This document shows positions 53,276 through 64,000 of a stretch of DNA of 64,000 nucleotides, in pieces. The position numbers and the translations under genes were made by a program. Every line of letters starts with the position of its first letter. Position 1 is the first letter of the stretch. The notes beneath the pieces were generated by a model, which worked only from the letters and a program-made list of their open reading frames with translations, made no database searches and was not told the DNA's origin. This DNA comes from Siphonodentalium dalli (taxonomy: Eukaryota > Mollusca > Scaphopoda > Gadilida > Siphonodentaliidae). The stretch covers positions 58,731,301-58,795,300 of the forward strand of contig CP136061.1 of assembly GCA_032622095.1 (NCBI GenBank), given 5' to 3'.

Positions 53276-53838
53276 CCTACCCGGATTAAATAATAACTGC
53301 ATGTTCCCAGAATCTTATTTTTCGTTTCTAAAAAGCCACCGTCAAAAAAAAACATCTCCTTTTTCCATGGACGTGTGGCCAAGCGGCCTTTTATTTCACA
53401 TTTTCTTTTCGATGTTTTAGAGGGACACCAAAATTATTATTACGTTAAATATTTAGTGACAACGTTATACTTGTAGACGATCTAGAGCTGTCTTCGCTCT
53501 GAAACGTGTATGGTAAATATAGTACTTAATTTTGATGATTAAAACGACGAGAAAGCTGTGTGTCAAGTTTTTTTTATAGTTTCATGTTAAGATACAATGC
53601 AATATACATTTACCGGACATTCGGTTTCCTATCCAGAATTCCGATGAATTAAATTGGCACTGTTTTTTACGGGGCATGCACGTCCATTATGTTCGAAGTT
53701 GTATTTTTTATGACTTCAATGCGTCTTTCTGGGACATGCAATGCTTAGTTCGGGTATCCAATGACGTATTTATATACCGGGACCAATTCAAAATCGAATA
53801 TTATTATGTATATTTTGGAGCGAACCGCCATATGTGGC
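53276..53838. other. Intergenic, partly repeat-related
   Basis: The stretch at 53753-53836, with ACCGGGACCAATTCAAAATC and GAGCGAACCGCCATATG, recurs in diverged form at 54365-54470. The two copies lie on either side of the TTAA MITE at 53843-54203. No gene is recognised. Confidence 0.4.
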
Positions 53839-53842
53839 TTAA

Positions 53843-54203
53843 AGTGATGTGAAACACTCATGTTGAGTGATCAAATAAAAATGTAGAATAATCTTGTTCA
53901 AAATAGTATTGTATATAGTATATCCAAATGAACAAAACGCACCATCATTCTTATATATTAATTAAATGCTGTGACTATCGGTGGCGAAAACGTTTTCGTC
54001 AGTTTACAGCCGATAGTTGCGTCCCGAATCGAGAAGTAAATATTTCAGTTGAGCTTAGTTCAGACGATGTTTTCTATGGAGTTGTAAGGTCGATTTTCTT
54101 CAGATTCGGCTATGTTAGTAGAATGTGACATTCCTCCAGTTGGCATAGCGCCTGAATACTAACTTATCAGTTTCACACACCCAAACAAGTATAAAATATG
54201 TCT
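53843..54203. mobile_element. TTAA-flanked MITE, AGTGATGTGAAACAC family, copy C
   Basis: TTAA at 53839-53842 and 54204-54207. Left AGTGATGTGAAACACTCATG and right AAAATATGTCT. It aligns with copies A and B. The frame at 53928-54128 is inside it and is not a gene. Confidence 0.88.
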
Positions 54204-54829
54204 TTAAATGTTTCGTTTTGGACTAAAATTTGAATATTTTTCTACCAGGCTTCAGCAAAATAAAAATATTTAGACTGAGTTAGCCATCATGCATTGTGAG
54301 TATTCTTTCAAATGAGTGCATGCAGTTGGGACACAATGCTCGTATACAGGTATATAGCTCAGGTATTTATCGATATCGACCTATTTCGATACCGGGACAA
54401 ATTCAAAACCAATATTATTAGGTGTTTGTGTGTATTTTAGAGCGCAAACCGCCATGTCTAAACTCCCCAGTTACGACGTTCCTGTTATACATGTTGCTAG
54501 GAACTCGTGACTCCTCTGGGTGATGCGATCCGGTCCCACGCCCGTTCTTATTCATAACCATGTGATATCTCTAATAAGGAGATAATATGGTGATAATCGC
54601 TTAATCTGTCTACAGTTACAACAATTACTCCCATTTATATCAAACAAAAGCGCGGGCGAATAGCGAGCCAAATTTAGACTAGAATCAAATTGACACCGGA
54701 ACAAGTCAAAACAAATAGGAATTAGTTATTTCGCATTGAAGCAGTTTAGTGGGGGAATCCACCCTAATCCTCGCTAGCATTGAATTGATATTCAGCCTCG
54801 AGCGCCACAGTCGAGTTCCAACGGCGATC

Positions 54830-54836
54830 TATAAAT
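54830..54836 (+). promoter_or_regulatory. Candidate TATA box of the arginine kinase gene
   Basis: TATAAAT lies about 160 bp upstream of the start codon. A pyrimidine-rich Inr-like CCCCAGCA sits about 24 bp downstream, and TCTCACTCAG about 50 bp downstream. Highly expressed muscle genes commonly use TATA promoters. No transcript evidence is available. Confidence 0.55.
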
Positions 54837-54996
54837 TCGCTTTGAGCTTCCCCAGCAACGCGCGGCCGATCTCTCCTCTCACTCAGTGTTCGCCTTATCG
54901 TTGTGGGAAGTGTTTTCTGTTTAGCTCGGAGAACTCTTGGTTTTGGGAATTCCTTTATTTCGTTGGGTTCATTGAAGGGAGTTAATTGTTTTCAGA

Positions 54997-55204
54997 ATGG
55001 CAGAGCAAGAGCAAGTTGTCGAACAACCGGAACAACCGGCCGTCGATCCAAAAATGGAGGAACTGGAGGCTTTGTTCAAAAAGATTCAAGATTCAGAAGA
55101 TTGCAAGTCGCTTTTGAAGAAAAATTTGACGAAAGAAATTTTCGAAAAGCTGAAAAGCAAGAAGACATCACTGGGTGGAACGCTCGCTGATTGTATCAAA
55201 TCAG
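54997..55204 (+). CDS. Arginine kinase, first coding exon (gene continues beyond the window)
   Basis: Arginine kinase (EC 2.7.3.3) transfers phosphate between ATP and arginine, buffering ATP in invertebrate muscle and other cytoplasm. The exon encodes 69 residues plus one base. Residues 1-19 are an acidic Glu/Gln/Pro-rich extension (MAEQEQVVEQPEQPAVDPK). EELEALFKKIQDSEDCKSLL, KKNLTKEIFEKLKSKKTS and LGGTLADCIKSG follow, the typical N-terminal alpha-helical domain of phosphagen kinases. The start has A at -3 and G at +4. The exon ends in TCAG|GTAAGT, phase 1, splitting the Gly codon after KS. TTGTTTTCAG immediately before AATGG also resembles an acceptor, so a 5'-UTR intron is possible. The phosphate-binding and catalytic regions are in exons outside the window. 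Confidence 0.93.
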
Positions 55205-55346
55205 GTAAGTTTAATCGATATTGTATAATTGTATACGTGTGTTTGGAATTGTCTATCAAAGTGCGGATCCGGGAACACCTTTTTGCAGGGGTGGCGGACG
55301 AGGGGGGATTTCGGACAGAGGAGGCAACTTTCCATCTGTCCTCCAC

Positions 55347-55369
55347 GGGGGGGGGGGGGGGGGGGGGGG
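55347..55369. repeat. Poly-G tract, 23 bp, in arginine kinase intron 1
   Basis: A homopolymer 143 bp downstream of the donor. Polyglycine and polyproline frames across it are artefacts. Confidence 0.93.
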
Positions 55370-57954
55370 CACACAGTTCCATTCAATTCTTAATTGAATG
55401 GCACGAAATACCTCGTGCATGTATATAAAATAAAACTGCATTGTTATATTGTCCCAAGAGAAAAACAACCATATATAATACTATAGTAGCTTAATACGAG
55501 CTTGACCAGGGGAAGTTGTACGATTACCAAAATATTTTTTTTTTGCTTTTGTGCCATCTCACTGTAAAAAGTGGCCTTTTCTGGGAGTTGTGCCCCTTGT
55601 CATTGATTGCTCCCGGGGCTCGTGCACTTTTTCATATTATTACACAATTATGTGATATTTAGAGGATATTACTTGGTTTGATATTAGGCCTGATATCAGC
55701 CAGAGGTACCAGAAACACGCATATATTTTATTTTTGCCGAAGTCCGGTCCCCACGGGGTGGGGGTGCGATGGGCGGAGGAGGCATCTCTATAAACAAAGA
55801 AGAGACCCCACCCCATGCACCCGGATAAGAACAGAGGGCCGTCTATATAGCTACGTCCCTGCTGATAATATTCGGTACCCACGCTATATGCCATTCGATA
55901 ATTATCCGTGCATTGGAACCGCGACATGCGGCGCACAACATCGGACTAAAGCAGACGACATTAGTGGAATGCTTGAGGTCGATTGCACTTCTGCTCCACC
56001 AAATTTATTTACACGCATATTACACAATTAAACGCCATGTTAATTAAACGTACCAGTGCGGTGTTTACATGGATCTCATTTATTGTAGGTTGTCAAACGA
56101 CATCGTTTTGGATGCAGGAATCTGGTTATAATGATTTGCCGCATGGGTGACAAGGACATGTAGATTCCGCTTCGAAATCAAAGGCGCATAATGGTTTTAA
56201 TCTGGAGTTTTCATGATTGCATTGAGTGGTTGTTCACCTCCGAATTTTTGGTTTTGGGCACTGTCTTGCCAAATTGTCGACCAATCTCCACACAGTGGCG
56301 TCCCTATGTTGCATGTATATGCCCGCGGTTAGAAAAATAGCAGTGCATGCATCATGGTTCGCTGGTAGAGCTTAAAGATATACATAATCTGATTCGATGC
56401 ATGGTCCCCATACCATCCAGTTATACAACCACAAAAACGGAATTTCACCATAGGACGATTTATTTATCCAAATTAGTTTATTACCAATCAATACTCACAA
56501 CAATTCAAATCACGATATCATATATTTTGCCGAAAAAGTCCCATAAAGACGGGGTTTCTTGCATGGTAGTATGGGCGATGAGCGAGTGTGGTTTACAACT
56601 TCCATATATGGTTATTCCTAGTTCAAATTGGAATTCCCCAAGCACGTGTTAGCACAACATGACAAATGTAAACTCATACAGTATTCCACGTATAACCAGC
56701 GTGGTGCCATATAACATGTCTATTTGCATGAATTAAACATGACTACCAATTTGCAAATAAGTATATATATATGTATCCGCGCGTAAACTATCAGAAAATA
56801 CCATATTCTTGCTGGTGACGATACTTGTCTTTTAATTCTGAATTTATTTGCGATCGCCATAGGACATCGAGCAGTGACGACCTTGCAAGACCTCTCGGAA
56901 TGGAGTCCGCGCATGGTTGTGCCATCAAATATTCCAGGTGGTGAAAAATAACAGATTTAAAAAATAGAAATCTGATAACTCTGAGTTTTGTTGGGTGGGT
57001 TCCTTGACTCAATTCCAATATTTTTTACGCACGAAGCCGAAGAAATAGTAATTTAGGGTTGTTAAATCGGATTATGTATCTTCAAATTGATTGTCGACAT
57101 GCATGTAATTTGCAAGATCATTTTTGCACCGCATTTTAGGTGTGGAACCCAGACAGTCTTTTTTTTATTTTGGGCCACCGACATGTACTAAGAAGGGTTG
57201 GGTTGAGTAATCCACGCGGTGCATACTGTCATTATGCGTCTCTTTTAAGTATCAAACTCCACACCACACGAGTGTTAATCAAAACCGCTTCCGTAACTTA
57301 TGGTATTCCGTCATCAAACAAAGGCGTTAGTCGTCGTGTTTATGATATTAGTTTTGTGTGACTGTGAAACACGGAGGCGGTGACATTTGGAATCAGATCG
57401 CATGCATCTGTCTGCTTGTTGTCACATCACACGTATAAGTACAACATTCGCTGCTTCATAATCAATTGAATTCAATGCGAATATGATAAGTCTGGTAATT
57501 CGAGAATATTATGTTTAAATACGATCGGCGTACAAAATAGTTCCAAAGCAATTCACATCTGTCACCATTCTAGAGTACACACACGTGGGCGTACATGTAT
57601 ATACATGCATCCTCGGGTATAGTCATGATTCACAACATACATTGTTGTATATATACAGGTCCCCTGATGATGTGGTTGTCATTTCTTAGTTAATATATGT
57701 TCCTTAATAAAAAGAAATACATTGCACTATATATATAGGTGAAGGTTCCAAATTTCAACTCAAAATTGCACGATTTAAGTGACATTTTGTGCGATTTTGC
57801 TTTGCGTTACTTACAATTATGGAATTTCTCCCGGGTAAATAGGTGTATTTAAATGTGTATTGCAATGTCGCCTCACACAAAAAAAACATGCAATCTCGAA
57901 CTGGGACAAACCCTACACTGTCAAGAAACATGTGTTAAAAATATATATATATGG

Positions 57955-58248
57955 CTGGCGACTTAATATATATACGCCCGTTTTAAAAACGGGACGTGCC
58001 ATGTTATGTTTTTGGTATATATACTGTCCGACCGTCTAGCCATCCGTCCGTTCATATTTCATTTTCTTGTGACTGTGTGATAGCTTTTGTAGTACTCGAC
58101 TAAATGGAATTGAATTTGGTATATGTATAGGTTCATGACAACAAAATACAGGTTAAGTTCAATTTTTGGATGCGGCCGCTCAAGGTACCAGAATTACGAC
58201 CCTTGGTTGAAATTTGGGCTCAATTTTCGTTTTACTGATGATAACTTA
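57955..58248 (+). repeat. Repeat with CCGTCCGT start, similar in style to 8110-8510
   Basis: A palindrome, CCCGTTTTAAAAACGGG, at about 57978-57994 is followed by CTGTCCGACCGTCTAGCCAT and CCGTCCG. Then come GTGACTGTGTGATAGC, AATTTGGTATATGTATAGGT and a CAAGGTACCAGAATTACGAC block. This style is widespread in invertebrate repeats. No coding signal is seen. Confidence 0.5.
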
Positions 58249-58249
58249 A

Positions 58250-58842
58250 AGGGGTACTGTACGCCATTTTCAATAAATTTCCGGTGATAACAACGATCTA
58301 TTATCGATAATATATAGAAACTTAAGTAATTTGAGTCGAAGATGTATTCTGTAAACGCTCAGGTTAATAGGCTATCTTAAAATTTAATAATTTGAAAGTT
58401 AATAATTTAATATAAATTTAATTTATGGCTGAAGCCATAAAATGGCGTAAATTAAAATACGAATTTCCGTGTACAAGACGTAATCAAATTATAATTGAGG
58501 GATACTGGATTAGTAAACCCATTGCACACACGATCGTTTGAAACATTATGCTGATACGGGGAGAAAACTCAAGCAACTCACTGACTAGTGACGATACAAT
58601 AACATAAATGAGTATATGGGACTAGTATGCATATATAATATAACTTTTATTCGATACATTTGGTTGAAAACTGTACAAAAATTACTCGACAACAACAATT
58701 TGTATTTTTGCATTCCGGTAAATTTGCCATCCGTAACACTACTTCGTACTCAACAGACTTTCAAATAATGGATTTTTTTTTACCTTATTCTCCGACTCAG
58801 AGACTATAGAAACCAACAAGAACATTTGGGTACAGTATCCCT
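58250..58842. mobile_element. TTAA-flanked MITE, AGGGGTACTGTAC family, copy C
   Basis: TTAA at 58246-58249 and 58843-58846. Left AGGGGTACTGTACGCCATTT, right TGGGTACAGTATCCCT. Colinear with copy B at 38482-39071. Confidence 0.9.
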
Positions 58843-59759
58843 TTAAACCATATACAAAATACAGTATTTGAGAAAATATAATAAAGGTGAACAGTTTTGA
58901 ATATTTGCTACTACCACCTAGATCTGCACATGTTAGGTATAGCTCGAGGCGCATGGTGATTTTTTTTCTTCATTGGGCTGCATAACGTTATCCATATTAT
59001 AAATTTGAAGAGACTGTCAAGGTGACACATCAGACCATGCAGTCTTGGATTGTGGCTGACTTGTCTCAAACTGTGCTTGAATCTTAGATTTATCGAATTA
59101 TTCTCGCCAGACTGATCTGGACTGATGGGCCCTTTTTTATTTTTAAATTGTATTGCTTTTCGGCTATGGCGTCCACCGTTGCGGTACTCCAAGCTTGTTC
59201 AACTGTTGGCCTTGGTGGTCTCAAATTTGACCTAGAATAGGAAAATGCTCATTTCTTTACAAGCCTGAAACTGATACGTTACATTAATTGTTTGTTGTGG
59301 CTTATAAATCTCCTACATGTTTTTCAGTCTTGAAAAGTTCCAACTAATTGTTGTTTCGGGTATGAAATTGTTAAGTTGCTAAAATGAATCCGAATTAGCA
59401 CTGCATGGGTGAGACATGTAACTCCCAGTAATGTAAATCGGTTTGCCACAGGACCTGCATGTCTGTCACAATATCAACCTCAGACTTGTTTGGGTGTATT
59501 CAAATCCTGGTTTGTTGGCGCTTGCGAACGATGCACGGGGCAGCAAGACATGCACATGCCGATTTGAACACAGAGAACAGACCAACATTGTTTACACCAT
59601 TCAAATTAAAAAAAAACAATGTTTGTCTATTTTATCATGTTTGTCTGTAGGTTGTTTGTGACATTAACGATTTTAACCACCAGGACCACCAGACTCTTAT
59701 TTCACTCTTCTTTGTCTGATTACTTCTGTATCCACAGCCTATATTTTTTACAATTATAC

Positions 59760-60809
59760 AGGGACGTGGCCATATGGTCTTCGTCGGGGGGGGGGGTGTC
59801 CACATTGGAATATCCAACTGCACCACCCCCCCCCCCCCTGGTTGGACATTGGACCAGGTTAACATTCCAAGTTGTTGTAATACCAATTGAACCCCCCGTT
59901 TGGTTGAAATTTCTGGCATCTCACAGCTTTTATTTTTAGTTATGGTCGGCCCAGGTGGAGAAAAAAATTTAATCTGAACCTGAAAACTGTAAAATCTGAA
60001 CATATAGAGGTCTACCTCCAGGCAAATTCAGGCCTCGATTTTATTTAATTGATTGATTGTTTTAACTGGCCACCGGGGAGGAACCAGGACTACTCAGCCC
60101 AGTGGGAGAAAAATTTGAAATCTGAATTTGAAAACTGTAAAATCCTATCATCTGGAGATGTAACTGCAGGCAATTATCAAGCTCTTCAATTGTTGGAGGC
60201 ACCCCACCCCCACTTGTCGCCACGTCCCTGCATTCAGCTATAAAGGCATACCTTGGTTGCACCACCCTCCTTGATTAAAAGGGATATTTTTATACAGTAT
60301 ACCCTGCATGCATGTAATGACCGGCAGATTGAAAAACACATCGATGATTCATTTCGACGGCTGTTATTCGAACATATATTAGATATTATCTGAACAATCG
60401 TGTACAAACGAGCAACTGCATATGAGAATTAAGTAACTAATCATCAGGAATCAGAAACCTGGCGACTGGGGGTGTATGGGGATGCCTCACCCCCAACTTT
60501 GGTCAAATTTTTCAACAGTTGGAAATTTCACGCTCGACACAACATTAGTCGGAAATGTTACACCACATATACATGTATAGGTTGAAATTATTCCCATTGT
60601 TTTATTTTATAACCGTAATTATTATATTTTTCTACCTTTGACTTTTGGTTAAAATTCTGTTGTGAAATAGAATATCAATTGGAATTTTTCCAACCTTATA
60701 GGGGGTGTTAGTTTGGAAAGTTTGGGTCGCGGAGTTTGGTGTATTAGGGTGGGGGTGGAAAATTCAAGGTGGACACCCCAACGAAGACTCTCTATAGCTA
60801 CGTCCCTGT
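59760..60809. mobile_element. hAT-like repeat cluster with CAGGGACGT ends
   Basis: CAGGGACGTGGCCATATGGT with CTTCGTCGG at 59760 is mirrored at 60776-60809 (CGAAGACTCTCTATAGCTAC, GTCCCTG). Another inverted end, CCACGTCCCTG, lies at 60221-60231. GTAAAATCTGAA/GTAAAATCCTAT and GCAGGCAATTATC/CCAGGCAAATTC indicate internal duplication. No target duplication matches, so the exact element limits are uncertain. A related TAGCTACGTCCCTGCTGATA occurs near 55850. Confidence 0.5.
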
Positions 60810-61345
60810 CAGCAAGTATTCGGTTATCAAAGGGTTAGCTGAGACGGGTGATTCGCCCAAACTTTATTTACTCCGTTAACATATTGCAGCCCGGGTTAAT
60901 TTGTCGGATCGATCGTACGCGCAATGTTGTAATACTGTCATGCAATGTGTGACCCTCAATCTGGGATCTATATTATTTGAAAAGACAACCAATACTCGAT
61001 TGTCTTGGGCTCTTGTTTATCTCAGTTGTGGCTACCACCATGGATTTAAATGGAATGTCATCGCTCTATTGTTTGCTTTAACCATGGTCCTAAAAAGCTA
61101 TATTGCGGTACAACAGTGGCTAATATTATTCGTCAATACCGAACAGGATAAAGGGTGAGCGGATGCTCCTATAGTCTGTTTATAAATCTGGACCACAGCA
61201 ACCGGTACCAGGGGCGTGACGACGGGGACGTTCTCACCCCCACAACTTTGATCACAATTTTGAATCGTTGGAAATTTCTTGCCTGACACAGAATCAGTTG
61301 GACATTTCACACAAAAACATACAGGTTGAAATTTTTATCATATAT
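60455..61345. repeat. Diverged direct repeat pair in arginine kinase intron 1
   Basis: GGTGTATGGGGATGCCTCAC with CCCCAACTTTGGTCAAATTT at 60470-60510 resembles ACGACGGGGACGTTCTCACC with CCCACAACTTTGATCACAAT at 61218-61256. Both continue with GTTGGAAATTTC, GACACA and GTTGGACATTTCAC/GTCGGAAATGTTAC, then ATACAGGTTGAAAT or ATAGGTTGAAAT. They are probably ancient copies of one element. Confidence 0.5.
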
Positions 61346-62489
61346 ATAGTTCGATTTTCCAAGTACTTATTTTTAGTGGGAAATTAGTTTTTTAGATCCA
61401 TATTTTCCTACGTCAAAATGTTATGATCTGAACACTTCCCGAAGGAACTGACAATCAATGGGTAGTTATAGTATAGAAAGGGTTGAGAATGAACAAAGTC
61501 GTCGATTCTCAAGGAAGCGAAACAACTCTGTCTTATGAACATTTCACGACACGCAATGCATTCTGCGAGAGAAGGGGTGGACATCTCCCCGCGATTTTCT
61601 ACCACTTCTACTATACTTGCATTGTGAAATGTGGATATATATAGTCCCAATATATAGGCCGAATATGTTTCGTATCAATATAAGGAATATATTTTGTTCA
61701 TAGTTTATGCAATTTATGGCACGGGTCTGATCCTTGAATTGTATTTTAATTACTCTTTATATATAATCGGGGGACTCGGTCGTTATATGGGCCTTTAATG
61801 TACACTTTTTTTCTTCTTCTAAATATATTCGAAATAGATCGGCGGCAATTGGGTGCTTCTAATAAGGGAGAGTCAAATCACGCGCGATTCAGTGAGGGGT
61901 ACCGTATATAGCAATTGGCAATTTCACTTATGACAACCGGACGTACGTTGCATTAATCACTTGTTTTGTTGTTTTTGGTGTAGTTGTACTTAGTGATAAA
62001 GATTATAAACAATTAAGAGCACCCACGTGTATTATACATGAAGCAAATGAACAGAACGGCTACCACGTTGTTTGTGACAGAAGGAGACAGAAAGTAAAAC
62101 TGAGGAATCGATTTATGAATGAATGCATTATCGCATATGGGGAATTGTCTCTGTTGGTATTTGCCTGATAGATTCTGCGACTGCACATTGTATGCCGATC
62201 GGAATCCAGGTCTAAGGCGATTATGAAAACAGAGCACGTGATCCATCATCAGATAATGTTTTATTCAGGTCAACGACATAAAGAGTCTATAACAGCTTCC
62301 AACGTTCTTACTGATATATCGTCGAACATATCTCGTAATAAATGACCCGATCAGGGTGCATGTAGGTCATATATATACAAACACATAGGAATGTAGGAAT
62401 ATATCTCAATCACGGGCATATACATCGTGGCGACCATCTTTATATGTTCAAAACAGGATGTTGACATTCGGTATCTACATCCGATTTAA

Positions 62490-63264
62490 AAGCCCACTTA
62501 ATTGTCGAATCACCATATCACATTTTATCACATAATTTGGCCATAAAAGCAGTTTCATAATTATCGGTAATAGACACGTTTAATATCAGCGCGTGCGATG
62601 ACGTCACGGCGTTCTTCAAATAACTTGCGATCGCTGTAGTTTATGATTGTTGTTTTCGATGAATATTTCGCGTTGCTTCGGGTTTATTTGATCATGTGAT
62701 AAAAGGTATCTCACACTCGTCCTATTTTATACGTTATTTATCAACCTCGTCCTCTAAATTCAATTTGAGCCTCGGTAAACCTCGTCTCAAATCGAATTTA
62801 GTGAACTCGGTTGATAAATTCAGTGTAAAATAGAAACTCATGTGAGATCCTCTATATATACAACACATTTCATATTATAGATACCATTTGAAAGAGGAAG
62901 CTCTAAAACATTGTATTAGCAACTGATCCGGTCGAATAAACTGTGAACATGTTGATTTTGTCGAGGTATCGAAGTCTGTTCTGTGCTTAATTTTGATCGG
63001 AACTGTATATTATAAAGTCTATCATTCTAAATGGAAGGGGAATAACTCTATCTCTTATTTTGAATTCTGATGTATTATGGGTTGACAACGGGGGAAGTCT
63101 TGGAATAAATCCGAGAATCTATCACCTGGTGGACACTCATAGCTAGGCCACAGCTCTTCCGTATTCTGGTAGAATATATATATATTTGGTTCCTCTCCTC
63201 TTCCAAATGGTATATAATATGGAATATGTTGTGTTATCTGGGCATTCGAAAATTAAGTGGGCCT
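62490..63264. mobile_element. AAGCCCACTTAATT-family MITE, copy 2 (775 bp)
   Basis: TTAA at 62486-62489 and 63265-63268. Left AAGCCCACTTAATTGTCGAA and right TTCGAAAATTAAGTGGGCCT. It is longer than copy 1. No transposase frame is visible. Confidence 0.87.
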
Positions 63265-64000
63265 TTAAATAACATTTGTGCATTTGGGGGAAGGGTGCAA
63301 ATGGCGTACATTAATATTTAGATTATTTATGGGGGTGGGTATATAGTTGTATATATATTGTTCTTGTAAAAAGTTCCGGGTGACGTTATGGGACGACTAT
63401 GCACTAGTTGAACAGCGCGATAGTCGAAATAACAATCAATCATGTTTATTTGTACGTTGCACACAATATATGGTCAATGAACATGGACACAGAATAACAA
63501 GACAAAATGGACGTATCACTCTAAACAAAGTTAAGAAGTAATAACAATCGTATACTATATGTGGGTATACGATAATATATTATAGTATATACAGCCTATG
63601 CCCACAATAAGTGGTGATAATATATATGATTGGCAAAAACTAGTACATGTATATATATACCATTCAGACCCGCAAGGTTTCAAGTCGAAGAGTCTTTGGT
63701 TCTTTTTAGTTGGGACTCGATTTAAGAGTTCGTCACTTGGTTGCTAAACCCATTTCTTTTTTATTTCACATGCAGTTGACGAAGTGTTCCAGTGCCCGTA
63801 TAGAGTATTTGAGTCTGTACTGGTCATTATTTGTTTAAATGGTCTCTCGTTTTGGGGATGTTTAATAAATTAGGTGGTATAGTTTCACGTAAAATAGTGC
63901 GCGCTCTCTGACATAATTACTGTAAATAAGAAATAACCCCACATGCAGTATGTGCCTATGCAGGATCAAATTTATGCTGGATTTATGATGCCCAAGGTTG

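Larger units (their letters stand above)
55205..64000 (+). other. Arginine kinase intron 1 (start; 3' end not in window)
   Basis: It begins GTAAGT. No frame resembling the next expected arginine kinase segment (after the Cys-Ile-Lys-Ser-Gly junction) was found on the plus strand up to the window end. The intron is therefore at least 8796 bp, unless a short exon was missed. It holds a poly-G tract, TTAA-type MITEs at 58250 and 62490, and hAT-like and other repeat fragments near 58.0 and 59.7-61.4 kb. 55.4-57.9 kb and 63.27-64 kb show nothing I can name. Confidence 0.7.

Noticed and set aside
59760-60231. A 470-bp hAT element with CAGGGACGTGGC ends
   Set aside because: The ends are inverted, but the 8-bp flanks (CAATTATA and CATTCAGC) do not match. 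An alternative right end exists at 60809, so the limits stay open.
63347-63541. Candidate second arginine kinase exon near the window end
   Set aside because: The translation does not resemble the phosphagen kinase segment expected after the Ser-Gly junction.

Overview
The window looks like gene-poor nuclear DNA of a marine invertebrate, most likely a lophotrochozoan. It is AT-rich and has introns, long microsatellites and homopolymers, a tRNA-derived repeat and dense DNA-transposon debris. There are no bacterial-type operons. The only recognisable conventional host gene is the start of a phosphagen kinase. Exon 1 at 54997-55204 (+) encodes a typical arginine kinase N-terminus and ends in a consensus donor. 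The other exons are not visible, so intron 1 runs at least 8.8 kb to the end of the window. The animal lineage is inferred from this gene and the repeat style; the species cannot be named.

Four minus-strand THAP zinc-finger first exons are scattered at about 5.7, 14.6, 32.2 and 37.7 kb. Three are intact and end exactly after C-S-K at a GT donor, so the zinc-binding His should open the next exon. The one at 32.2 kb has lost a zinc cysteine and is frameshifted. The exons at 5.7 and 14.6 kb also share their upstream promoter region, including an inverted CCAAT box.

Most of the rest is mobile DNA with readable boundaries. (a) 0.3-3.9 kb is a three-layer nest: a hAT element with an 8-bp target duplication sits inside a piggyBac-type element with TTAA ends, which sits inside a larger element whose ends carry GCGCTTAAGCGC palindromes. 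(b) 6.7-11.1 kb is a 4.4 kb element with long terminal inverted repeats. (c) 11.7-14.1 kb holds two opposed satellite arms, one interrupted by a hAT MITE. (d) 15.0-21.1 kb holds two related 2.3-2.8 kb foldback elements. The first carries a 594-bp insertion with a 9-bp target duplication. (e) Several short families share TTAA flanks: AGGGGTACTGTAC (7.2, 38.5, 49.7, 58.3 kb), AGTGATGTGAAACAC (12.9, 31.3, 53.8 kb) and AAGCCCACTTAATT (52.4, 62.5 kb). At 31.7 kb a nearby repeat preserves the unoccupied site. (f) 40.5-42.0 kb is a second copy of the hAT family, whose right end was tandemly duplicated together with its flank. (g) 44.15-44.75 kb is the frameshifted C-terminal end of a LINE reverse transcriptase.

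Tandem arrays fill much of 34.9-37.2 kb (about 150-bp units), 46.5-47.3 kb (exact 122-bp units, GC-rich, each with an NRF-1-like palindrome) and 48.2-49.5 kb (units near 147 bp). The arginine kinase promoter region follows at 54.8 kb, and its first intron contains further repeats. Long open frames elsewhere fall in satellites, poly-G tracts or MITEs and are not called as genes.
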